Origin: Nocardia sp. XZ_19_385
Lineage (GTDB): Bacteria > Actinomycetota > Actinomycetes > Mycobacteriales > Mycobacteriaceae
NCBI RefSeq assembly: GCF_015355755.1
Contig: NZ_JACVEE010000001.1
Span: 744,001 to 808,000 of the forward strand
Direction: 5' to 3'
DNA: 64,000 bases
Made by a program: the position numbers and the translations under genes. Every line of letters starts with the position of its first letter. Within the stretch, counting starts at the first letter, position 1. Under the pieces are notes generated by a model. The model ran no database searches. It was not told the DNA's origin and worked only from the letters and a program-made list of their open reading frames with translations. Below are positions 55,793 through 64,000 of this stretch, one piece after another.

Positions 55793-56396
55793 CCGAATCA
55801 CTCGGCCGCGCCGGGCTTTCCGAATGCGGCACGAGATCGGGTCCGTCCTCCTGACGCCGTTGAAATATCTCGCGGCAATAGGGATCGGCCATGATCTGGG
55901 CCATCGTGTCGGCGTCCGGCGGGTATTGGCGGGCGCGGACAACCCAGTCGGTGCGCAGTTCCGGGATCGCGTATTGCAGTTCGTCCCAACGTGATTGGCA
56001 GCGTGGCGTCCAATCCATCCGGTGCGGGCCTTCGACGAGCTCGGTGTCGTAGCCGCCGCGAAATCCGAGGTAGTCGTTCCAGGCCGAGTAAGAGGTTGCC
56101 AGGATCTGGTTGTCCGGCACGTTCAGCTTGATCAGCCAGCGGCCGTGGGCCCACTCGTGGTACCCGAGTAGCAAATTCGCTGTCGACCGCACGGCACGCC
56201 GCTGCCGCGCACGCCCGCGCCAGCACCAGATCGGCGGGGCCGCAGCGCAATCGATGCCGCGGCGGCGCATCTCGCCGACCATGTCCGCAAAAGCGGGCCG
56301 CCAGTTCGGGGTCACCAGGTCCCAATCGGCCCGATGACTGCCGGTGGACCGGAGCGCTTCGACAACCTCCGGCGCCTGCAACGTCCACAACCTCAT
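55770..56396 (-). CDS. DUF3841-like hypothetical protein
   Basis: This 208-residue protein opens MRLWTLQAPEVVEALRSTG and contains FADMVGEMRRRGI, PPIWCWRG, KLNVPDNQILATSYSAWNDYLG and IPELRTDWVVRA, the layout of DUF3841 proteins. Function unknown. ATG 56396 is chosen because the family begins there. It lies 10 bases after the TetR gene on the same strand. Confidence 0.8.
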   Translation of the reverse strand: MRLWTLQAPEVVEALRSTGSHRADWDLVTPNWRPAFADMVGEMRRRGIDCAAAPPIWCWRGRARQRRAVRSTANLLLGYHEWAHGRWLIKLNVPDNQILATSYSAWNDYLGFRGGYDTELVEGPHRMDWTPRCQSRWDELQYAIPELRTDWVVRARQYPPDADTMAQIMADPYCREIFQRRQEDGPDLVPHSESPARPSDSVRAVRRR

Positions 56397-56406
56397 TGGG
56401 TTAAGC

Positions 56407-57072
56407 CTATGCGCCGGAGCCCTTTTCGGCATAGGCGACGAGCAGCTCCTCGATGAGAGCCAGCACCGCGTCATCCATCGCCGAGTTCGGAACTACCCCG
56501 CGCACCACCGCCTGACCCGAGAACAGGTGCAGCACAAGGAAGAACAGCGGTTCACGCTTGTCCTGCGGGAAACGAGCGAGCACCCGGGTGCGCTCGACTT
56601 CGGAGACGATGCGCTCGTAGTAGTTCTCGACGTTCGGCGCGATCCGGGTGCGCAGTTCGGCGTCCGAACGTGCCGCCAGGTAGATCTCGCGCAGGGCGTG
56701 GGTGAGGTTGTTGGCTTGCGCGTCGCGCAGGAAGCGCAGGGCGGTGTCGAGCGAATTCTCTTGGCTGCCCAGCTGTTCCATGACCGCGCCGAAGGCGGCG
56801 ATCTGGCGGGCGATGATTTCCTCGGAGGTGCGCACGATCAGGTCGAGGCGGCTGTCGAACTGGCGGAACATCGCGCCCACGGAAAGCCCGGCGCGGCCGC
56901 AGATCTCCTGCACCGTGGCGCGCTGATAGCCGACCTCGCCGATGGCCGCGATGGTGGCGTCCACGAGCTTGGCCACGGTGGCGGCCCGGCGTTCGGACTG
57001 GGTGCGGCGCGGACGCTGGGAGCCGGCCGGTGGGCGCTCCGCGGGCTGCGCGCGCTCGGCGCTCGGGGTCAT
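56407..57072 (-). CDS. TetR-family regulator
   Basis: This 221-residue protein has a Pro/Arg-rich N-terminal extension of about 25 residues, then the HTH KLVDATIAAIGEVGYQRATVQEICGRAGLSVGAMFRQFDSRLDLI and a helical C-terminal domain. Divergent from the secreted lipase, with 184 bases between; an imperfect CCGGC-N10-GCCGG repeat (57096-57115) could be its site. Confidence 0.9.
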   Translation of the reverse strand: MTPSAERAQPAERPPAGSQRPRRTQSERRAATVAKLVDATIAAIGEVGYQRATVQEICGRAGLSVGAMFRQFDSRLDLIVRTSEEIIARQIAAFGAVMEQLGSQENSLDTALRFLRDAQANNLTHALREIYLAARSDAELRTRIAPNVENYYERIVSEVERTRVLARFPQDKREPLFFLVLHLFSGQAVVRGVVPNSAMDDAVLALIEELLVAYAEKGSGA

Positions 57073-57127
57073 GGCTGACCATCCTGCACGGGACTCCGGC
57101 CGTTACAAAAGCCGGGTGGGGTGACCG

Positions 57128-57157
57128 TTGACACAGGACGCAGCCGCGCTTTACAGT
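57128..57157 (+). promoter_or_regulatory. Sigma-70-type promoter of the lipase gene
   Basis: TTGACA (57128-57133), an 18-bp spacer and TACAGT (57152-57157) form a near-consensus promoter. The leader of about 93 bases carries a small hairpin TGCTCC-N6-GGAGCA (57182-57199) before the GAGGAG of the lipase. Confidence 0.75.
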
Positions 57158-57256
57158 CTGGGACGCCAGTTAGGAAATAGCTGCTCCCTTTTTGGAGCAA
57201 CCGCGCGGCGTGGCGCTCAACAGGTCAGCCCAGCGGATTCGTCGAGGAGTATCTGC

Positions 57257-58669
57257 ATGAGAACGACCACCGCGCGGGGCCGGCAGGTCACCCGGGTTTG
57301 CCTGGCCATGACCGCGGGCTTGACCATCGCGATATGTCCGGTAATGGCCAATAACGCTGCCGCGCAACCAGTTCCGGTAGCGCCCGCGTTGCCGTTCCCG
57401 ATGCCGCCCGCGCCGCCGTACCTCGATCCGGCGTTCTACAACCCGGATCCGGCCAAGGTCGCCGCGGCCCAGCCCGGCGAGATCCTGTCCGCCCGGCAGG
57501 TCAATCTCGCCAACTTCTGGCTCATCCCGCTCAACACCAACGCCTGGCAGGTCTCCTACCGCAGCACCAACACCCGTGGCGAGGCGATCCCGGCGGTCGC
57601 GACCGTCATCGTGCCGCACCGCCCCGCGCCCAGCGGACAGCGCGGACTGGTCTCGTTCCAGTTCGCCGAGGATTCGCTGTCCATCAACTGCGCACCCTCC
57701 TACACGCTGCAGATGGGTTCGATGCCGAACCCGCTGAACCCGGTGATCGGCGCGGAGTTCATCGAGGTGCAGGCGATGCTGCAACTGGGACACGCGGTGG
57801 TGGTCCCCGATCATCAAGGCCCCAGCGCCGCCTACGCGGCCGGTCCACTCGGCGCCCGCATCACTCTCGACGGCATCCGCGCGGCCCAGAACTTCGAGCC
57901 GGCCGGTCTGCCTGGGACAGCCACGCGCACCACCATGTGGGGCTACTCCGGCGGCGCCATCCCGACCGCGCACGCCGCGGAACTGCACGCCGAATACGCG
58001 CCGGAACTGAACCTGGTCGGCTCGGCCTCCGGTGGCCTGTTGGCCGACATCCGCATGGCGGTCGACTACAACAACGGCACCTCCACCTTCGGCGGTGCCG
58101 TGCTGGGCGGGCTGTTCGGTGTCGCGCGGGAATACCCGGAGGTCAACGCCTTCATCGACCGATACATGAACCCGTTCGGCAAGGCCGTGCGGGTGGTGCA
58201 CGAAGGCCAGTGTGTGACACTGCAATTCGCCGGATTCCCGTTCGTCAACATCAAGGGCCTGTTCGACTACCCCGGTGACCCGATGCGCGCACCGGAGATC
58301 CAGCACGTGCTCGACGAACTGACCCTCGGCCACCGCGGCACACCCCGCGCCCCGATCTACATCTACGAGGCGCCACTGGACGAGGTCATGCCGGTGAACG
58401 CGGTCAACCGGACCTACGACACCTATTGCAAGGACCCCAATGCCAGCGTCTTCTACACCCGCGAGCTGATCAGCGAACACGGCATCGCGGCCGTCTCCGG
58501 CGCCGGTTCGGCCGTACTGTGGCTCAACGACCGGCTCAACGGCATCCCGGCTCCGCAGGGCTGCACCAATCGGGATGTCCCGCTGCAGATCCTGGACCCG
58601 GGCGCCTTCGCGGCCGTCGTCCACGCCCTCGGGCAGACCCTGGCCTCGGCGCTGGGCATGCCGGTCTGA
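57257..58669 (+). CDS. Secretory lipase (LIP family)
   Basis: This 470-residue protein has a signal peptide cleaved near ANNAAAQP. The mature lipase resembles secretory lipases of Nocardia and mycobacteria: FWLIPLNTNAWQVSYRSTNTRGEAIPAVATVIVP, VVVPDHQGP, nucleophile elbow WGYSGGAIPT and cysteines likely in disulfides. It should hydrolyse acylglycerols outside the cell. GAGGAG precedes the ATG. Confidence 0.9.
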   Translation: MRTTTARGRQVTRVCLAMTAGLTIAICPVMANNAAAQPVPVAPALPFPMPPAPPYLDPAFYNPDPAKVAAAQPGEILSARQVNLANFWLIPLNTNAWQVSYRSTNTRGEAIPAVATVIVPHRPAPSGQRGLVSFQFAEDSLSINCAPSYTLQMGSMPNPLNPVIGAEFIEVQAMLQLGHAVVVPDHQGPSAAYAAGPLGARITLDGIRAAQNFEPAGLPGTATRTTMWGYSGGAIPTAHAAELHAEYAPELNLVGSASGGLLADIRMAVDYNNGTSTFGGAVLGGLFGVAREYPEVNAFIDRYMNPFGKAVRVVHEGQCVTLQFAGFPFVNIKGLFDYPGDPMRAPEIQHVLDELTLGHRGTPRAPIYIYEAPLDEVMPVNAVNRTYDTYCKDPNASVFYTRELISEHGIAAVSGAGSAVLWLNDRLNGIPAPQGCTNRDVPLQILDPGAFAAVVHALGQTLASALGMPV

Positions 58670-58676
58670 GCGGCAC

Positions 58677-58710
58677 ACGGCATGCCGGATCGCGCTCTCC
58701 GGCATGCCGT
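58677..58710 (+). terminator. Terminator after lipase gene
   Basis: A perfect 13-bp stem ACGGCATGCCGGA/TCCGGCATGCCGT with an 8-base loop begins 7 bases after the lipase stop. Confidence 0.85.
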
Positions 58711-58761
58711 CCGACCGCGAGTCGTCGCCGCCGGGGCGGTGGCGTCGGTAGCATCGCGCAC

Positions 58762-59598
58762 ATGTCGGTCAAACTCCTGCGATTCGTTCCGATCCTGCTG
58801 CTCGCCTGTGCCACGGCCGCATGCGACAGCGGCGGGAGCGACGCCGCCGACCCGACCCCCAGCCCCACCCCGGCCGAGACGGCGGTGCCGCCGACCCCGA
58901 CGGGGCACACCTACATCTCCAAAGAGGTGCAGGGGCCGCAGATTCCCGGTGGCGGGCCGCTCACCCTCACCTTCACCGAAGACGGCCGGGTCAGCGTGAC
59001 CGCGGGCTGCAACACCGGGTCCGCGCCGGTCACCTTGGACAACAACACACTCACCGCGGGCCAGCTCGCGACCACCCTGATGGGCTGCGAAGGCGACCGC
59101 GCCCGCGCGGACGAGTGGATGGGCGGCCTGCTGGCCTCCGCGCCTTCCTGGGAGCTGAAGGACAGTACGCTGACCCTGAAGAATCAGGATCAGACGGTCA
59201 TCCTGCTGGACAAGAAGATCGCCACCCCGGACAAGCCGCTCGAGCACACCGTGTGGCGGGTCACCCAGATCATCACCCCGGACGCCCGGATCGCCTCGGT
59301 CGCGATCGACGAATCCAAGCCCACCCTGGCGCTGCGGGACAACGGCATATCGGGCAGCGCCGGCTGCAACAAATTCAGCGGCAAAGCCCCGATCACGAAG
59401 TCCGCCGCCGGGAACACCATCGAATTCAACGGCAAGGATTTCGGTACCACCAGGATGGTCTGCCAGCCGGACGTGATGGAAGTGGAGGCCGGCGTGCTGA
59501 AGGCCTTGACCGGCACGGTGACCCTCACCATCGACGCCGACATCCTCACCCTGAAGAACGCCGAGGGCAACGGCCTGGTCCTGCGCGCGGAGCCGTAA
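58762..59598 (+). CDS. META-domain (HslJ-like) lipoprotein
   Basis: This 278-residue lipoprotein has lipobox ATAAC (Cys about 21), then a Pro/Thr-rich spacer and two META-like repeats. The first contains LTLTFTEDGRVSVTAGCNTGSAPVTL and GCEGDR; the second contains WRVTQI, GISGSAGCNKFSGKAPI and TTRMVCQPDVMEVE. Each repeat has its cysteine pair. E. coli HslJ is linked to novobiocin resistance; the role here is unknown. Confidence 0.9.
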   Translation: MSVKLLRFVPILLLACATAACDSGGSDAADPTPSPTPAETAVPPTPTGHTYISKEVQGPQIPGGGPLTLTFTEDGRVSVTAGCNTGSAPVTLDNNTLTAGQLATTLMGCEGDRARADEWMGGLLASAPSWELKDSTLTLKNQDQTVILLDKKIATPDKPLEHTVWRVTQIITPDARIASVAIDESKPTLALRDNGISGSAGCNKFSGKAPITKSAAGNTIEFNGKDFGTTRMVCQPDVMEVEAGVLKALTGTVTLTIDADILTLKNAEGNGLVLRAEP

Positions 59599-59618
59599 TC
59601 ACCCTGCCCTGCACAGCA

Positions 59619-59653
59619 ATCGGCCCGGAACCGCAACGCGGTCCCGGGCCGAT
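59619..59653. terminator. Terminator between META lipoprotein and tpiA
   Basis: A 10-bp stem ATCGGCCCGG/CCGGGCCGAT is extended by ACC/GGT after one mismatch, with a 7-base loop, between convergent genes. Confidence 0.8.
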
Positions 59654-59671
59654 CCAGTCAACTGCCGCCGA

Positions 59672-60457
59672 TCAGGGCAGCGGGCCGCCCGCGGCGATCG
59701 CGGACAGGGTGGCGAACTCGTCACCCTTGAGCGAAGCGCCACCGACGAGCGCGCCGTCGATATCGGTCTGGCCGACCAGCTCGCCGACGTTCTTGGCGTT
59801 CACCGAACCGCCGTAGAGCACCCGGACACCCGCGGCGACCTCCGCCGAAGCCAGCTCGGCCAGCTCCTTGCGGATCGCGCCGCAGACTTCCTGCGCGTCG
59901 GCGGCCGAGGCCACCTTGCCGGTGCCGATGGCCCAGACCGGCTCGTAGGCGATGACGATCTTCGAGATCTCCTCCGCCGTCAGGCCTTTCAGCGAGCCAC
60001 GCAGCTGCTCGAGGTTGTACTCGACGTGCGTGCCCGCCTCGCGAATGTTCAGGCCCTCACCGATGCACACGATCGGCGTGATCCCGTGCTTCAGCGCCTG
60101 CTTGGCCTTCGCCAGCACCGTGGCGTCGTCCTCGCTGTGGTACTGCCGGCGCTCGGAGTGCCCGACCACCGCGAAGCTGCAGCCCAGCTTGGCCAGCATG
60201 GCCCCGCTGATCTCGCCGGTATAGGCGCCCGACTCGTGCACCGAAACATCCTGCGCACCATAGGTGAGCAGCAGCTTGTCGCCCTCGACGAGGGTCTGCA
60301 CGCTGCGGAGGTCGGTGAACGGCGGGATGACCGCGACGTCGACCTTGGCGAAGTACTTCTCCGGCAACGCGAAGGCGATCTTCTGCACCAGGGCGATGGC
60401 CTCGAGGTGGTTGAGGTTCATCTTCCAGTTGCCCGCGATGAGCGGTTTACGTGCCAT
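59672..60457 (-). CDS. tpiA: Triosephosphate isomerase
   Basis: This 261-residue TIM barrel has Asn10/Lys12 in AGNWKMNL, His100 in VVGHSERR and catalytic Glu172 in [12 protein letters not shown]. It interconverts dihydroxyacetone phosphate and glyceraldehyde 3-phosphate. Last gene of gap-pgk-tpiA, 3 bases after pgk. Confidence 0.98.
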   Translation of the reverse strand: MARKPLIAGNWKMNLNHLEAIALVQKIAFALPEKYFAKVDVAVIPPFTDLRSVQTLVEGDKLLLTYGAQDVSVHESGAYTGEISGAMLAKLGCSFAVVGHSERRQYHSEDDATVLAKAKQALKHGITPIVCIGEGLNIREAGTHVEYNLEQLRGSLKGLTAEEISKIVIAYEPVWAIGTGKVASAADAQEVCGAIRKELAELASAEVAAGVRVLYGGSVNAKNVGELVGQTDIDGALVGGASLKGDEFATLSAIAAGGPLP

Positions 60458-60460
60458 TGA

Positions 60461-61675
60461 TCAGTCCTCCAGAACCGAAATACCGGGCAGCTCTTTGCCT
60501 TCCAGGTATTCCAGAGACGCGCCACCACCGGTCGAGATGTGCGAGAAACCGTCGTCGGGCAGGCCGAGCGCACGCACCGCCGCGGCCGAGTCGCCGCCGC
60601 CGACCACCGTGAACGCACCCTTGCCGGTGGCCTTCACGATCGCCTCGGCGACTCCGCGGGTGCCGGCGGCGAAGTTCTCGAACTCGAACACGCCCATCGG
60701 GCCGTTCCAGAACACCGTCTTCGCCTCGGTCAGCAGCGCCGCGAAACGGTCCGCCGACTCCGGGCCCACATCCAGACCCATCCAGCCGTCCGGAATCTCG
60801 TTGACGGGCACCACCTTCGAATCCGCGTCGGCGGCGAACTTGTCCGCCACCACGATGTCGCGCGGCAGGTGGATGACATCGGCCCAGTCGTCGAGCAGCT
60901 TCTTGCAGGTATCGATCATCTCCTCCTGCAACAGCGAGGAACCGACCGAAAGGCCCTGTGCGGCAAGGAAGGTGAAGCACATGCCGCCGCCGATCACCAG
61001 GGTGTCGACCTTGGGAGCCAACGCCTCGATGACGGCCAGCTTGTCCGACACCTTCGAGCCGCCGAGCACGACCGCGTACGGGCGCTCGGTGTCGGTGGTC
61101 AGCTTCCGCAACACCTCTACTTCGGCGGCGACCAGGCCACCGGCGTAGTGCGGCAGCAGCGTCGCCACGTCGTAGACCGAGGCCTGCTTGCGGTGCACCA
61201 CACCGAAACCGTCGGAGACGAACGCACCGTCGTCGCCGACCAACTCGACCAGCGCATGTGCCAGCTTCCGCCGATCGGCGTCGTCCTTGCTGGTCTCGCG
61301 CGCATCGAAGCGGATGTTCTCCAGCAGCAGCACGTCACCGTCGGTGAGGCCCTCGGAACGCGCGAGCGCGTCCTGGCCCACCACGTCACCGGCCAACTGG
61401 ACATTGCGGCCCAGTTCCTCGCTCAGCCGCGCGGCGACGGGCGCCAGCGAGAGCTTCGGATCCGGCGCGCCCTTGGGGCGGCCCAGATGCGCGGTCACCA
61501 CGACCTTGGCGCCCGCCTCGGCGAGCGCGCGGATGGTCGGCGCCGAGGCGATGATGCGCCCCGGATCGGTGATCGCGCCGTTGTCGTCGAGCGGCACGTT
61601 GAGGTCGGAGCGCACCAGCACGCCCCGGCCTTCGACGCCCTCGTTCAGCAGGTCTTGAAGAGTCTTGACTGTCAT
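60461..61675 (-). CDS. pgk: Phosphoglycerate kinase
   Basis: This 404-residue enzyme has the N-domain substrate site [18 protein letters not shown]-side motifs [17 protein letters not shown] and [12 protein letters not shown], and the C-terminal [15 protein letters not shown]. It makes ATP in glycolysis. ATG 61675 lies 5 bases after the gap stop; the frame stays open inside gap, but that is a shadow. Confidence 0.98.
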   Translation of the reverse strand: MTVKTLQDLLNEGVEGRGVLVRSDLNVPLDDNGAITDPGRIIASAPTIRALAEAGAKVVVTAHLGRPKGAPDPKLSLAPVAARLSEELGRNVQLAGDVVGQDALARSEGLTDGDVLLLENIRFDARETSKDDADRRKLAHALVELVGDDGAFVSDGFGVVHRKQASVYDVATLLPHYAGGLVAAEVEVLRKLTTDTERPYAVVLGGSKVSDKLAVIEALAPKVDTLVIGGGMCFTFLAAQGLSVGSSLLQEEMIDTCKKLLDDWADVIHLPRDIVVADKFAADADSKVVPVNEIPDGWMGLDVGPESADRFAALLTEAKTVFWNGPMGVFEFENFAAGTRGVAEAIVKATGKGAFTVVGGGDSAAAVRALGLPDDGFSHISTGGGASLEYLEGKELPGISVLED

Positions 61676-61680
61676 GCGCG

Positions 61681-62718
<1,038 letters not shown>

Positions 62719-62884
62719 TCAAGCGGGATACATTCCGATGCCCCAACCACACTAATGCCCAGGCACCACCTCTCCGACATGCACCTGCCGTTGTGAGTCC
62801 CCCGCCCCGCGCGGCACCGCCGACGCTGGACGTTCGCGGACCGCGAATGCCGCTGGCATCAGGACTTTCGCTGGTAGCGGATAC

Positions 62885-62928
62885 GACAAATCCGCCGCTC
62901 CGAGAGGTCCCGGAGCGGCGGATTTGTC
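62885..62928 (-). terminator. Strong hairpin after whiA
   Basis: A perfect 18-bp stem (62885-62902 with 62911-62928, inner arms CCGCCGCTCCG/CGGAGCGGCGG) and an 8-base loop lie 8 bases after the whiA stop. It separates whiA from the gap operon. The remaining gap up to the gap start (62701-62884) should hold the gap promoter; none stands out. Confidence 0.88.
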
Positions 62929-62936
62929 CGAAATTG

Positions 62937-63920
62937 TCAGGCCTCGTCGAGCAATTCGGCGGTGACGGCGGACTCGGTGTCCGGAATGCCGAGTTCCTTG
63001 GCGCGCCGGTCGGCCATCGACAGCAAGCGTCGAATGCGGCCCGCCACAGCGTCTTTCGTCATCGGCGGGTCGGCGAGCTGGCCGAGCTCCTCCAGGGAGG
63101 CCTGGCGGTGCTGGACGCGCAGTTTGCCGGCGGCGGCCAAATGATCCGGCACGTCGTCGCTGAGGATCTCCAGCGCGCGTTCCACACGCGCTGCGGCGGC
63201 GACCGCGGCCCGGGCCGAACGGCGCAGGTTCGCGTCGTCGAAGTTGGCCAGGCGGTTCGCCGTGGCGCGCACCTCGCGGCGCATCCGGCGCTCCTCCCAG
63301 GTGAGCCTGGTGTCCTGCGCGCCCATGCGGGTCAGCAGGGCGCCGATGGCCTCACCGTCGCGCACCACGACGCGGTCGGTGCCGCGCACCTCACGGGCCT
63401 TGGCGGTGATGCCGAGCCGCCGGGCGGCGCCGACGAGCGCGAGCGCCGCCTCGGGACCGGGGCAGCTGACCTCGAGCGCCGAGGAACGACCGGGTTCGGT
63501 GAGCGAGCCGTGCGCCAAAAACGCTCCGCGCCAAGCGGCTTCGGCGTCGGCGATGCTGCCGCCGACCACCTGGGCGGGCAGCCCGCGCACCGGACGGCCG
63601 CGCACATCGAGCAGCCCGGTCTGGCGCGCCAGCGCCTCGCCCTCCTTGGACACGCGCACCACGTAGCGGGAGGTCTTACGCAGACCGCCCGCACCGAGCA
63701 CGTGCACGTCGGAGCCGTAGCCGTAAAGCTCGAAGATTTCCCGGCGGAGCCGTCGTGCGATGGAGCCCATGTCCACTTCGGCTTCCACGATCACCCGGCC
63801 GCCGACGATATGCAGGCCTCCGGCGAAACGTAGCAGCGCGGACAGTTCGGCTTTGCGGGAACTCACCTGTGAAATGGTGAGCCTGCTCAGCTCGTCTTTC
63901 ACCTCGGCTGTCATTGCCAC
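62937..63920 (-). CDS. whiA: WhiA, DNA-binding developmental/cell-division regulator
   Basis: This 327-residue protein has a LAGLIDADG-like N-terminal domain ([34 protein letters not shown]). The C-terminal HTH ([30 protein letters not shown]) is typical of WhiA. In Streptomyces it works with WhiB on sporulation septation; it is conserved in non-sporulating relatives. GTG 63920 has AAGGAG at good distance; ATG 63914 is the alternative. Confidence 0.95.
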   Translation of the reverse strand: MAMTAEVKDELSRLTISQVSSRKAELSALLRFAGGLHIVGGRVIVEAEVDMGSIARRLRREIFELYGYGSDVHVLGAGGLRKTSRYVVRVSKEGEALARQTGLLDVRGRPVRGLPAQVVGGSIADAEAAWRGAFLAHGSLTEPGRSSALEVSCPGPEAALALVGAARRLGITAKAREVRGTDRVVVRDGEAIGALLTRMGAQDTRLTWEERRMRREVRATANRLANFDDANLRRSARAAVAAAARVERALEILSDDVPDHLAAAGKLRVQHRQASLEELGQLADPPMTKDAVAGRIRRLLSMADRRAKELGIPDTESAVTAELLDEA

Positions 63921-64000
63921 GAGACGCGCTCCTTTCCACCCAACCCGGACCGCACATCCGCGCCCATGTGCCGTCCTTCGACTCGAAGCCCTGCCTTTTG
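63911..64000 (-). CDS. Possible 3' end of the gene upstream of whiA (yvcK expected)
   Basis: A frame enters from the right edge and ends in TGA at 63913-63911, overlapping the whiA start by 10 bases. The 29 visible residues (ending GGKERVSWQ) are too few to identify. In Mycobacteriales the gene before whiA is yvcK, so this is its likely tail by position only. Confidence 0.35.
   Translation of the reverse strand, partial: QKAGLRVEGRHMGADVRSGLGGKERVSWQ

Overview
The window looks like chromosome from a Nocardia-type actinobacterium (order Mycobacteriales). It is GC-rich with strong third-position GC. Gene order is collinear, in inverted orientation, with the mycobacterial block running from whiA through gap-pgk-tpiA, secG, pgl-opcA-zwf-tal-tkt, ctaB, qor, ctaA, a two-gene ABC exporter and mptB to sufR-B-D-C-S-U-T. 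MptB and OpcA are typical of this order, as are the paired small secreted DUF4189 proteins. Genus-level assignment is an inference.

Region by region. (1) 1-4373, minus strand: a four-gene cassette with a small Trypco1-type protein, a trypsin-like peptidase fused to a VMAP-type C-terminus, a MoxR-type AAA ATPase, and a vWA-like SAV_2336-type protein cut by the window edge. This matches the vWA-MoxR-VMAP ternary conflict systems and is the best candidate for an unusual biological system here. (2) 4374-17917: accessory and housekeeping singletons (AraC regulator, ankyrin lipoprotein, SDR, lycopene cyclase-type flavoprotein, Ku, GNAT), an ArsR-SRPBCC operon with a very clear self-regulated promoter, a metQ-metN-metI methionine importer with a second divergent metQ, and two DUF4189 paralogues. 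(3) 17998-24342: the complete suf Fe-S assembly operon under SufR, with a recognisable SufR operator. (4) 24682-39534: TetR/alcohol dehydrogenase, MptB, ABC-2 exporter, haem A synthase, quinone oxidoreductase, a 7 x 35 bp tandem repeat, a TetR/flavin monooxygenase pair, a secreted peptidase-like hydrolase and haem O synthase. (5) 39814-46294: tkt-tal-zwf-opcA-pgl, the pentose phosphate operon. (6) 46681-59598: accessory genes, including a fused 2-oxoacid dehydrogenase E1, an epoxide hydrolase/SDR divergent pair, secG, an MFS exporter with an extra C-terminal domain, a toxin-antitoxin-like pair, a secreted lipase and a META-domain lipoprotein. (7) 59672-63920: tpiA-pgk-gap and whiA.

How parts work together. 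The glycolytic (gap-pgk-tpiA) and pentose phosphate operons supply carbon flux and NADPH. CtaA and CtaB act in sequence to make haem A for cytochrome oxidase. The suf genes encode one complete machine plus its sensor. The met genes form one importer.

Non-coding structure is rich. There are several self-contained regulator/operator/promoter arrangements (ArsR, SufR, two TetR, one KstR-like site). Perfect-stem hairpins lie between convergent genes, and two of them are branched. A 12-bp hairpin covers the ribosome-binding site of a DUF4189 gene. A dispersed intercistronic repeat, resembling mycobacterial MIRU in placement, supplies the start codon of two unrelated downstream genes.
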